A DNA stretch of 64,000 nucleotides, from positions 57,352 through 121,351 of the forward strand of contig CAXTAY010000006.1 of assembly GCA_964242335.1 (NCBI GenBank), read 5' to 3'. This stretch comes from Lichenicoccus sp964242335. Lineage in GTDB: Bacteria > Pseudomonadota > Alphaproteobacteria > Acetobacterales > Acetobacteraceae. The notes beneath the pieces are model-generated. The model did not search any database and had not been told where the DNA came from. It saw only the letters and a program-made list of their open reading frames with translations. Positions 25,826 to 33,569 of the stretch are shown here, piece by piece (the stretch's first letter is position 1; each line of letters starts with the position of its first letter). The translations under genes and the position numbers were made by a program.

Positions 25826-27069
25826 CAGCGAGGCACCTCGGCCGCGGCGGCATCGAGCAGCGCCAGCACCTCGCGCGCCGCCGCCTCGGCCGGCGTGCCC
25901 TGCGGCGCACGCAGCGACGCCAGCACGGCGGCGAAACCTTGCCGCTGCGCCGCGGCGGCCTGGGGATCGGTGAGCAGACGGGTGAGCGTGGCCGCGAGCC
26001 GCTCGGGGCGGCACTCCTGCTGCAGCAGTTCCGGCACCAGGGTGCTGCCGGCCAGCAGGTTGACCATCGCCACGTGCGGCACCCGGATCAGCCGGCGCGC
26101 GATCGCAGCCGTGATCGGGTTCACCCGGTAGGTCACCGCCATCGGCACGCCGGCCAGCGCGAGCTCCAGGGTGGAGGTCCCGGACTTGGTCAGGGCGGCA
26201 CCGCTGGCGGCGAACGCGTCATGCTTGTCGTCCGTCTCGGTGACCAGGATCGGCCGCACCGGCCAGCCCTGGGCGGCCCGCCGCACCAGCGGCGCCACCA
26301 CCGCCGAGGCCGCGACCACCGGCACCAGGTCCGGCATCGCGTGGGCCAGCAGCGCCAGCGTGCGGCCGAACACCGGCAGCAATCTCGGCGCCTCGCTTCG
26401 CCGGCTGCCGGGCATCAGCATGACCACCCGGCGCTCGCTGCCGAGGCCGTGGCGGGCGCGGAAGCGCGCGGCGTCACCGCCATCGGCGCCCGACTGCAGC
26501 ACCGGATGACCGGTGAAGCGGGCCTCCAGGCCGTGGCGCAGGAAGAAAGCCGGCTCGAACGGCAGCAGGCAGAGCAGGCGCTCCCACAGCCCGGGGAACT
26601 CCCGCACGCGGTGCTCGCGCCAGGCCCAGACCTGCGGTGCCACGTAGTGCACGCGCGGGATGCCGAGCGGTGCGATGCGGCGCAGCAGGCGCAGGGTGAA
26701 GCCGGGGCTGTCGATGGTGACCACCAGGGACGGGCGCAGCCGGGCGACCTCACGGGCGGCCTGCTCGAGCCTGCCGGCCAGGCTGCGCAGCCGCGGCAGC
26801 ACCTCCAGCAGGCCCATCACCGCGAGCTCTCGCATCGGGAACAGGCTGCGCAGGCCCTGCTCGGCCATGCGGGCGCCGCCGATGCCTTGGAACTCCAGGC
26901 CCGGACGCAGCGCCGACAGCGCCTGCATCAGGCGCGCACCCAGCACGTCGCCGCTGGCCTCGCCGGCTACCAGGAAGATGACCGGTCCCGCGTGGCTCGC
27001 GTGAAGGCCAGGGCGCTGCCCTGGACCCGCTGGGGCCTGAGGCCCCGGGTCCCGGATGTTCTCAGGCAC
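25825..27069 (-). CDS. lpxB: Lipid-A-disaccharide synthase LpxB with repeat-derived N-terminus
   Basis: A 414-residue GT19 enzyme that forms the beta-1,6 disaccharide of lipid A from UDP-diacylglucosamine and lipid X. IFLVAGEASGDVLGA is the N-terminal glycine-rich block. VTIDSPGFTLRL, HYVAPQVWAWRE, LLCLLPFEPAFF, LMPGSRRSE and LTKSGTSTLEL are the standard blocks. The only in-frame start upstream of IFLVAGEASGD is GTG at 27069, and the resulting first 28 residues include GPQAPAGPGQRPG read from a half copy of the dispersed repeat. Most LpxB proteins begin only a few residues before IFLVAGE. Translation starts one base after the hisI stop. Confidence 0.92.
   Translation of the reverse strand: MPENIRDPGPQAPAGPGQRPGLHASHAGPVIFLVAGEASGDVLGARLMQALSALRPGLEFQGIGGARMAEQGLRSLFPMRELAVMGLLEVLPRLRSLAGRLEQAAREVARLRPSLVVTIDSPGFTLRLLRRIAPLGIPRVHYVAPQVWAWREHRVREFPGLWERLLCLLPFEPAFFLRHGLEARFTGHPVLQSGADGGDAARFRARHGLGSERRVVMLMPGSRRSEAPRLLPVFGRTLALLAHAMPDLVPVVAASAVVAPLVRRAAQGWPVRPILVTETDDKHDAFAASGAALTKSGTSTLELALAGVPMAVTYRVNPITAAIARRLIRVPHVAMVNLLAGSTLVPELLQQECRPERLAATLTRLLTDPQAAAAQRQGFAAVLASLRAPQGTPAEAAAREVLALLDAAAAEVPR
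27003..27056 (-). repeat. Dispersed hairpin repeat, half copy C (inside the lpxB 5' end)
   Basis: A minus-strand half element with hairpins CCAGGGC-GCT-GCCCTGG (27008-27024) and CTGGGGCCT-G-AGGCCCCGG (27030-27048, one wobble pair). It is nearly identical to the copy at 20131-20181 in the opposite orientation, and it is read in the same relative frame (GPQAPAGPGQ). Confidence 0.8.
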
Positions 27070-27070
27070 C

Positions 27071-27451
27071 TCAGGGGGGGCCGTAGAGGGTTCCGGGACG
27101 TATCAGGGGGGCGCTGAGCTCGATCAGGTCCTCGGGGCCGACCTCGCGGAAGAAGCAGCTGCGTCGGCCGGTGTGGCAGGCGACGCCTTGCTGATCGACC
27201 AGCAGCAGCACCGCGTCGCCGTCGCAGTCCAGCCGCACCGACAGCACGCGCTGGGTCTGACCGGAGAGCTCGCCCTTGCGCCACAGCCGGCCGCGCGACC
27301 GGCTCCAGTAGCAGGCACGGCCGGTGCGCAGGGTCTCGTCCAGCGCCTCGCGGTTCATCCAGGCGAGCATCAGCACCTCGCCGGTGTCGTGCTGCTGCGC
27401 CACCGCGGCCACCAGGCCGTCGCGGTCGAACGCCACCGCATCAGGGATCAC
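27071..27451 (-). CDS. hisI: Phosphoribosyl-AMP cyclohydrolase HisI
   Basis: A 126-residue enzyme of histidine biosynthesis that opens the purine ring of phosphoribosyl-AMP. It lacks a HisE domain. DCDGDA (75-80) is the Mg2+-binding D-x-D-x-D, and C92, H93 and C99 in ACHTGRRSCF provide the Zn2+ site. MLMLAWMNREAL is the N-terminal block. The GTG start at 27451 overlaps the ygfZ stop (GTGA). Other his genes are not in the window. It is part of the ygfZ-hisI-lpxB-AEC transcription unit. Confidence 0.94.
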   Translation of the reverse strand: MIPDAVAFDRDGLVAAVAQQHDTGEVLMLAWMNREALDETLRTGRACYWSRSRGRLWRKGELSGQTQRVLSVRLDCDGDAVLLLVDQQGVACHTGRRSCFFREVGPEDLIELSAPLIRPGTLYGPP

Positions 27452-28293
27452 GCGACCGGCGCCGGAAGGCGCATCCAGGTGGGGACGCGCGCCTGCAGCG
27501 CGCCGTCCAGCCTCGCCTGCAGGTGCTCCAGGCGCAGCAGCGCGATGCCGTGCAGGTCGCGCGAGGACCGCATCGTGCCGACCTCGACGCCGTCGCGGGT
27601 CAGCACCGTGCCGGGCGGCGGCAGCGCGGCCTCGGAGCCGACCGGCACCAGCCGGCGCTTCAGCAGGCCGCGATAGCGGGTGCGCGCGGTGAGCTCCTGG
27701 CCCATGTAGCAGCCCTTGCTCCAGGAGATGCCGCCCAGCTCGTCGAACCCGGCTTCCAGCAGCACCGTCTTCTCGCTCTCGCAGTCGCGCGAGCCGTCCG
27801 GCAGCCCGAGCAGCAGGCGGTGCCGGTCCCAGTCGGTGTCGTCCGCGCCGCACTCCAGGGGGGCGGCGGCGAGCACTCGCCAGCCGGCTTCCGGCAGTCG
27901 CGGATCCGGTGCGATCAGGGTGCCGGCCTCGGGCAGGGTGTTGGCCTCGGGCAGAGTGTTGGCCTCGGGCTGCGGCTCCCCGTCCCAGGCAACGTGGACC
28001 TGCATCGTGGTCGGCGTCAGCTCGACCCTGGAGCGCAGCCGGAAGCGCGACAAGCGCTGGATCAGCATCTCCGCCTGCCCGCGCTCGCAGTCGAGCAGCA
28101 GCCGGTCGCCGTCGCTCAGCAGGAAGAAATCGGCGAGCCACTTGCCTTGCGGGGTCAGCAGGGCAGCCCACACCGCCCGCCCCGGCGCGACGAGTGCCAC
28201 GTCGTTGGATACCAGCCCCTGGAGGAACGCCACGCGGTCCGGACCGCCGACGGCGACCACCGCTCGATCGGGAAGCAGTGCGAGTTTGAGCAT
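27448..28293 (-). CDS. ygfZ: YgfZ/GcvT-like folate-binding protein
   Basis: A 281-residue protein of the YgfZ (IbaG/CAF17) family, which uses folate and helps maintain Fe-S clusters in enzymes such as MiaB. The hallmark motif KGCYMGQE is at 193-200 with the functional C195. The N-terminus LLPDRAVVAVGGPDRVAFLQGLVSND (in parts) is the GcvT-like fold. The ATG at 28293 was chosen because upstream sequence is low-complexity shadow. Residues 109-126 are three repeats of the six-residue unit PEANTL/PEAGTL encoded by a tandem 18-bp DNA repeat. It is first in the operon. Confidence 0.9.
   Translation of the reverse strand: MLKLALLPDRAVVAVGGPDRVAFLQGLVSNDVALVAPGRAVWAALLTPQGKWLADFFLLSDGDRLLLDCERGQAEMLIQRLSRFRLRSRVELTPTTMQVHVAWDGEPQPEANTLPEANTLPEAGTLIAPDPRLPEAGWRVLAAAPLECGADDTDWDRHRLLLGLPDGSRDCESEKTVLLEAGFDELGGISWSKGCYMGQELTARTRYRGLLKRRLVPVGSEAALPPPGTVLTRDGVEVGTMRSSRDLHGIALLRLEHLQARLDGALQARVPTWMRLPAPVA
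27916..27969 (-). repeat. In-frame 18-bp tandem repeat within ygfZ
   Basis: Three head-to-tail 18-bp units with few differences, encoding PEANTL, PEANTL and PEAGTL. The unit is a multiple of three, so copy-number change would keep the frame. It sits in a surface linker between the two halves of the YgfZ fold (inferred from position). Confidence 0.85.
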
Positions 28294-28422
28294 GCGCCGA
28301 ACTTGGCGTTTGCGCACCGGCGGAGCAAGAGAGGCGCACGGAAGCCGAGGCCGGAGGGGGGAGATGTCCATGCGACCGCGTGCCGCACAGCGTGCCGCCT
28401 CGATGCCGCCCGGAGCGGCCCC

Positions 28423-29343
28423 TTGAGGTCGATCCTGTTCATCACCGCGACCCGGCTCGGCGACGCGGTGCTGTCCACCGGACTGCTCGATCACCTGCGC
28501 ACGCTGCATCCCGAAGCGCGCTTCACCGTCGCCTGCGGTCCGGTGGCCGCCGGCCTGTTCGACCGGCTGCCCGGACGCGAGCGCACCCTGATCGTCGAGA
28601 AGCGTCGCCTCGACCTGCACTGGTGGCGCCTGTGGCGGCAGTGCGTGGGCACACGCTGGGACCTCGCGGTCGACCTGCGCGGCTCGGCGGTGACCTGGCT
28701 GCTGCCGGCGCGTCGGCGCGCGATCCTGCGCGGCGGCCGCAGGCCGGGCCTGCGCGTCGGCCACGTCGGGCGCCTGCTGGGCCTCGATCCGCCGCCGCTG
28801 CCGGTGGTGTGGACCGCGCCGCAGGATCGCGCGCGGGCCGCCGCGCTGCTGCCGGGCGCGGCACCGCTGATCGGCCTCGGGCCGACCGCGAACTGGTCCG
28901 GCAAGGTCTGGCCGGCGGCACGCTTCGTCGAGCTGTTCCGCCGCCTCGAGCCCGGCCTGCCGGGGGCGGTGCCGGTGCTGTTCGCGGGTCCGGGGGAGGC
29001 CGAGCGGGCGATGGCGGCCACGGTGCTCGCCGCCCTGCCGCAGGCGATCGATCTGCGCGGCCGGCTCAGCGTGGCGGAGGCCGCCGCCTGCCTCGCGCGC
29101 TGCGCGCTGTTCGTCGGCAACGACTCCGGACTGATGCACCTGGCGGCCGCGGCCGGCACGCCGACGCTCGGGCTGTTCGGGCCGAGTCGCGCCGACGAGT
29201 ACGCGCCGAGCGGACGCTGCGCCGCCTACGTGGCGGCACCGGGCGAGCCCGGCGCGGCGCCCATCGGAGGTCTAGAGGTCGAGGCGGTGCTGCAGGCCGC
29301 CTTGTGGCTGCTCATCCGCGCGGGCACGCTCGGGACATGCTGA
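28423..29343 (+). CDS. Glycosyltransferase family 9 (heptosyltransferase-like)
   Basis: A 306-residue GT9 protein. RSILFITATRLGDAVLSTGLL (in parts) is the N-terminal GDxxLxTP-like block. LGPTANWSGKVWPAARFVEL is the sugar-nucleotide region, and FVGNDSGLMHLAAAAGTPTLGLFGPS (in parts) is the conserved C-terminal signature. No ATG fits; a TTG at 28423 with GGAG nine bases upstream starts exactly at the conserved strand. It diverges from ygfZ and overlaps the next glycosyltransferase by seven bases. A role in LPS core assembly is likely but the sugar is unknown. Confidence 0.87.
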   Translation: MRSILFITATRLGDAVLSTGLLDHLRTLHPEARFTVACGPVAAGLFDRLPGRERTLIVEKRRLDLHWWRLWRQCVGTRWDLAVDLRGSAVTWLLPARRRAILRGGRRPGLRVGHVGRLLGLDPPPLPVVWTAPQDRARAAALLPGAAPLIGLGPTANWSGKVWPAARFVELFRRLEPGLPGAVPVLFAGPGEAERAMAATVLAALPQAIDLRGRLSVAEAAACLARCALFVGNDSGLMHLAAAAGTPTLGLFGPSRADEYAPSGRCAAYVAAPGEPGAAPIGGLEVEAVLQAALWLLIRAGTLGTC

Positions 29344-30362
29344 AGGTCGCGCATGTCATGGCCGGTGCCGAGGCCGGAGGGGCCGAGCTGTTCTACGAGC
29401 GGCTGTGCATCGCCCAGGGCCGGGCCGGCGACGATGTGCTGGCGGCGATCCGGCGCGACCTGCCGCGCGCCGCCCGGCTGCGGCGCGGTGGCCTCGAGCC
29501 GCTGCAGCTGCGCTTCGGCGGCCGGCTCGACCTGCTGACCCGACAGCACCTCCGTCGGGCGCTGCGGCGCCACGCGCCGCGGGTGGCGGTGGCGTGGATG
29601 AACCGGGCGGCGCGCCTGACGCCCACCGGCGAGTGGGTGTTGGCCGGACGGCTCGGCGGCTTCTACGACCTGTCGTACTACCGGCGCTGCGACCAGCTGA
29701 TCGGCAACACCCGCGGCATCGTCGAGTGGGCGCGGGCGCAGGGCTGGCCGGCCCGGCGGGTGCATCATCTGCCGAACTTCTCCGACGATCACGGCGTGGC
29801 GGCGCGCCGACGGCCGGACTGGCTGCCGGCGGGCGCGCGGCTGCTGCTGGCGATGGGGAGGCTGCATCGCAACAAGGCGTTCGACGTGCTGATCCGGGCG
29901 ATGCCGCTGCTGCCCGACGCGGTGCTGCTGATCGCGGGCGACGGGCCGGAGCGCATGGGCCTGGAAGCGCTCGCGCGCCGCGAGGGGGTCGCAGGCCGGG
30001 TGCGGCTGCCGGGGTGGAGCGAGGATCGCGCCGGCCTGCTGGCGGCCGCCGACCTGCTGGTCTGCCCGTCGCGGCACGAGCCGCTGGGCAACGTGATCAT
30101 CGAGGCGTTCTCGGCGCGGCTGCCGGTGGTGGCGGCGTCGGCGCAGGGACCGGTCGAGCTGATCACCAGCGGCGCCGACGGGATCCTGACGCCGCTGGAG
30201 GACGAGAGGGCGCTGGCCGCCGCGATCGACGCCGTGCTGCGCGACCCGTCGCTCGCGGCACGGCTGGGGCAGGCGGGACGCGTGCGCTACGAGGCGGAGT
30301 TCGCCGCCGGGCCGGTGCTGGCGCGCTGGCACGCCTTCCTGTCCGGCGCGGAGAAGGCCTGA
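29337..30362 (+). CDS. Glycosyltransferase family 4
   Basis: A 341-residue GT-B retaining glycosyltransferase. MLKVAHVMAGAEAGGAE is the N-terminal glycine-rich loop. LLLAMGRLHRNKAFDVLI begins the C-terminal Rossmann domain, and SRHEPLGNVIIEAF holds the E-x7-E motif that binds the sugar nucleotide. It overlaps the GT9 gene and the amidotransferase gene (TGATG), so the three are co-translated. The function is probably in LPS or surface polysaccharide assembly. Confidence 0.9.
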   Translation: MLKVAHVMAGAEAGGAELFYERLCIAQGRAGDDVLAAIRRDLPRAARLRRGGLEPLQLRFGGRLDLLTRQHLRRALRRHAPRVAVAWMNRAARLTPTGEWVLAGRLGGFYDLSYYRRCDQLIGNTRGIVEWARAQGWPARRVHHLPNFSDDHGVAARRRPDWLPAGARLLLAMGRLHRNKAFDVLIRAMPLLPDAVLLIAGDGPERMGLEALARREGVAGRVRLPGWSEDRAGLLAAADLLVCPSRHEPLGNVIIEAFSARLPVVAASAQGPVELITSGADGILTPLEDERALAAAIDAVLRDPSLAARLGQAGRVRYEAEFAAGPVLARWHAFLSGAEKA

Positions 30363-32134
30363 TGTGCGGGATCGCCGGCTTCGCGCTCGCGGCCGACGCC
30401 AGGCGCACCGCACCGGAGGCGCTGTCGACGCTCGCCGCGGCACTCGCGCATCGCGGCCCGGACGGCGCCGGCCACACGCTGCTGGGCCGGGTGGCGCTGG
30501 TGCATACCCGGCTCGCGATCATCGACCTCTGCGGCGGCGACCAGCCGCTGTTCGCGGGTGCCGCGGCACTGGTCGCCAACGGCGAGATCTACAACGACCT
30601 CGCACTTCGCGCCGCACTGCCGGAGGTGCACTTCGCCTCCGGCAGCGACTGCGAGCCGCCGCTGCATCTGTGGCTGCGCGACGGCGTCGGCTTCGCCTCG
30701 CGGCTGCGCGGCATGTACGCGATCGCGATCCACGAGCGCGGCACCCACAATCTCACGCTGGCGCGCGACCCGTTCGGCATCAAGCCGCTGTACATCGCCG
30801 AGTTCGAGCACGGGCTCGCCTTCGCCTCCGAGCCGCAGGCGCTGCTGGCCGCGGGGCTGGTGCGACGCGGCCTGCGCACGCAGGCGCGCGACGAGCTGCT
30901 GCAGCTCAAGTTCACCACCGGGCGCGAGACCATCTTTCCCGGCATCGCGCGCGTGCTGCCGGGGGAGACCGTGCGCATCGCCGGCGGCCGCGTGCTCGAC
31001 CGCCAGCGCATCAGCGCGCTTCCGGCCGGCTCGGTCGAGGAGATCGACGAGGCGGCGGCGCTGGCGCGCCTGGACGCGGCGCTCGAGGAGAGCGTGGCAC
31101 TGCATTGCCGCAGCGACGTGCCGTACGGGCTGTTCCTCTCCGGCGGCATCGACAGCGCCTGCGTCCTGCACATGATGGCGCGCGTCGCCGCCGCGCCGGT
31201 GCGCGCCTTCACCGCCGCCTTCGAGCATGGCGAGGCGGCGGACGAGAGCGAGCAGGCGGCGGTCGTGGCCCGCGCCGCCGGTGCGGCGCACGAGGTGCTG
31301 CGCATCGACGAGCGGACGGTCTGGCGGCACCTGCCGGAGATCGTCGCCTGCCTGGACGACCCGGTCGCGGACTACGCGGTGATCCCGACCTGGCTGCTGG
31401 CGCGGCGCGCCGGGCAGGACGTCAAGGTGATCCTGAGCGGCGAGGGCGGCGACGAGCTGTTCGCCGGCTACGGCCGCTACCGTCGCGCGATGCGCCCCTG
31501 GTGGCGCGGCGGCAGGGCGATGCGCCGGCGCGGCACCTTCGACGGCCTCGACGTGCTGCGCACCCACCCGCGCGACTGGCGGCAGGGGCTGGCCGCGACC
31601 GAGCTGACCCTGGGCGGCCGCACCGGCGCCGGCCGCGGCTCGCGGCTGCTGGCGGCGCAGGAGGCCGACATCTGCGAGTGGCTGCCGAACGACCTGCTGC
31701 TCAAGCTCGATCGCTGCCTGATGGCGCACGGTATCGAGGGCCGCACGCCGCTGCTCGATCCCGCGGTGGCGGCGGCCTCGTTCCGGCTGCCGGACGCGCT
31801 GAAGATACGCGGCGGCATGGGCAAGTGGCTGCTGCGGCGCTGGCTGGAGACGCACATGCCGCAGGCGCGGCCGTTCGCGCCGAAGCAGGGCTTCACCGTG
31901 CCGGTGGGGGCCTGGATCGCGCGCGCCGGCGACCGGCTGGCGCCGCTGGTGGCGCGACAGGAAGGGGTGGCGGAGGTGGCGTCCGCCGAGGCGGTGGCGC
32001 GGCTGTTCCGCAACGCGGCCGGGCGGCGCGAGCAGCACGCCGCCTGGACGCTGCTGTTCTACGCGCTCTGGCACCGCACCCACGTGCTGGGGCACCCACC
32101 TTCCGGCGACGTGTTCGAGACCCTGGCGGGCTGA
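30362..32134 (+). CDS. AsnB-type glutamine-hydrolysing amidotransferase
   Basis: A 590-residue protein with the asparagine synthetase B layout. The N-terminal glutaminase starts MCGIAGF with Cys2 nucleophile, then LAHRGPDGAG and VANGEIYND. The synthetase domain has the PP-loop LFLSGGIDSA (about 256-265) and LSGEGGDELFAGYGRY. It could be a true asparagine synthetase, but its place after two glycosyltransferases resembles WbpS/AsnB-like enzymes that amidate uronic acids in surface polysaccharides. The sequence alone does not decide between these. Confidence 0.88.
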   Translation: MCGIAGFALAADARRTAPEALSTLAAALAHRGPDGAGHTLLGRVALVHTRLAIIDLCGGDQPLFAGAAALVANGEIYNDLALRAALPEVHFASGSDCEPPLHLWLRDGVGFASRLRGMYAIAIHERGTHNLTLARDPFGIKPLYIAEFEHGLAFASEPQALLAAGLVRRGLRTQARDELLQLKFTTGRETIFPGIARVLPGETVRIAGGRVLDRQRISALPAGSVEEIDEAAALARLDAALEESVALHCRSDVPYGLFLSGGIDSACVLHMMARVAAAPVRAFTAAFEHGEAADESEQAAVVARAAGAAHEVLRIDERTVWRHLPEIVACLDDPVADYAVIPTWLLARRAGQDVKVILSGEGGDELFAGYGRYRRAMRPWWRGGRAMRRRGTFDGLDVLRTHPRDWRQGLAATELTLGGRTGAGRGSRLLAAQEADICEWLPNDLLLKLDRCLMAHGIEGRTPLLDPAVAAASFRLPDALKIRGGMGKWLLRRWLETHMPQARPFAPKQGFTVPVGAWIARAGDRLAPLVARQEGVAEVASAEAVARLFRNAAGRREQHAAWTLLFYALWHRTHVLGHPPSGDVFETLAG

Positions 32135-32230
32135 ATCGGGGCGGGGAGGCTTGCGGAGCTCGGCGCGGTCTGGGATCCAGGCCGCATGGTCGGGGGCGGG
32201 TCCCGGGCCGCCGACCTCCCGGGAGCGAGC

Positions 32231-33550
32231 ATGCGCTACGACCTCATCATCCGTGGCGGCACCTGCGTGCTGCCCTGGGGCGAGCTCGCGACCGACATCG
32301 GCGTCCTCGACGGGCGCATCGCCAGCCTGTCGGCGTCGACGGCGGACGAGGCGGCGGAGTGCCTCGACGCGCGCGGCCTGCACGTGCTGCCCGGGCTGAT
32401 CGATCCGCACGTGCATCTGCGCGATCCCGGCGACGCCTCGGTGGAGAGCATCCCCACCGGCACCCGGGCGGCGCTGCTCGGCGGCATCGCGACCGTGTTC
32501 GACATGCCCAACACCAGCCCGCCGATCACCGACGCCGGCTCGATCGCCTGGAAGCAGGACTACGCGACACGGCAGAGCTGGACCGACTTCGCGCTCTATG
32601 TCGGCGCCACGCGGGACAACACCGAGGCGCTCGCCGAGTACGAGCGGCTGGACGGGGTGTGCGCGGTCAAGCTGTTCGCGGGCTCCTCGACCGGCGCGCT
32701 GATGATCGAGGACGATCCGGGGATCGAGCGGGTGATGCGGCACGGGCGCCGCCGGATCGCCTTCCACAGCGAGGACGAGTACCGCCTGCAGGCGCGTCGG
32801 GACCTGTTCCCGCGCGGCGCCTCGCACGACCATCATCGCCTCTGGCGCGACGAGGAGTGCGCCTTCCTCGGCACCAGGCGGATCATCGCCCTGGCCCGGC
32901 GCGCCGGACGGCCCGCGCATATCCTGCACGTCTCGACCGCGGAGGAGCTCGGGTACCTCGCGGAGTACCGCGACATCGCCACCGTCGAGGTGCTGGTCAA
33001 CCACCTGACCCAGGTGGCGCCGGAGTGCTACGAGCGCCTCGGCGGCCTGGCCGTGATGAACCCGCCGATACGCGACCGACGCCACTACGAGGCCAGCTGG
33101 CAGGCGGTGCGCGACGGCGTGGTCGACACGCTCGGCTCGGACCATGCGCCGCACGCGCTCGCGGCCAAGGCGCGGCCATGGCCGGATTGCCCGGCCGGGC
33201 TGACCGGCGTGCAGACGATCCTGCCGGTGATGCTGGACCACGTACACGCCGGCCGGCTGTCGCTCGGCCGCCTGGTCGACCTGATGGCGGCCGGGCCGGC
33301 GCGGGTCTACGGGCTGCTCGGCAAGGGACGGATCGCCGCCGGCTACGATGCCGACTTCACCCTGGTGGACCTGCAGGCGACACGGCGCATCAGCGATGAC
33401 TGGATCGCGACCCCTGCCGGCTGGACGCCGTTCGACGGCATGCAGGTCACCGGCTGGCCGGTCGCGGTGATCCTGCGCGGCCGGCCAGTGATGCGCGACG
33501 ACATCGTGCTGGGCGCGCCGCACGGCCGCCTGGCCCGCTTCAGCGGCTGA
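32231..33550 (+). CDS. Dihydroorotase (class I amidohydrolase)
   Basis: A 439-residue cyclic amidohydrolase. LIDPHVHLRDPG gives metal ligands H60 and H62. VKLFAGSS carries the lysine position expected to be carboxylated, and TLGSDHAPH contains the catalytic Asp. MRYDLIIRGG and the C-terminal beta-sandwich fit dihydroorotase or allantoinase; dihydroorotase is favoured by the DMPNTSPP motif. The ATG at 32231 has GGGAG seven bases upstream. It follows asnB by 96 bp. No pyrB is nearby, so assignment to the main pyrimidine pathway is inferred. Confidence 0.85.
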   Translation: MRYDLIIRGGTCVLPWGELATDIGVLDGRIASLSASTADEAAECLDARGLHVLPGLIDPHVHLRDPGDASVESIPTGTRAALLGGIATVFDMPNTSPPITDAGSIAWKQDYATRQSWTDFALYVGATRDNTEALAEYERLDGVCAVKLFAGSSTGALMIEDDPGIERVMRHGRRRIAFHSEDEYRLQARRDLFPRGASHDHHRLWRDEECAFLGTRRIIALARRAGRPAHILHVSTAEELGYLAEYRDIATVEVLVNHLTQVAPECYERLGGLAVMNPPIRDRRHYEASWQAVRDGVVDTLGSDHAPHALAAKARPWPDCPAGLTGVQTILPVMLDHVHAGRLSLGRLVDLMAAGPARVYGLLGKGRIAAGYDADFTLVDLQATRRISDDWIATPAGWTPFDGMQVTGWPVAVILRGRPVMRDDIVLGAPHGRLARFSG

Positions 33551-33569
33551 TCGGAGACCCGGGTGGGGG

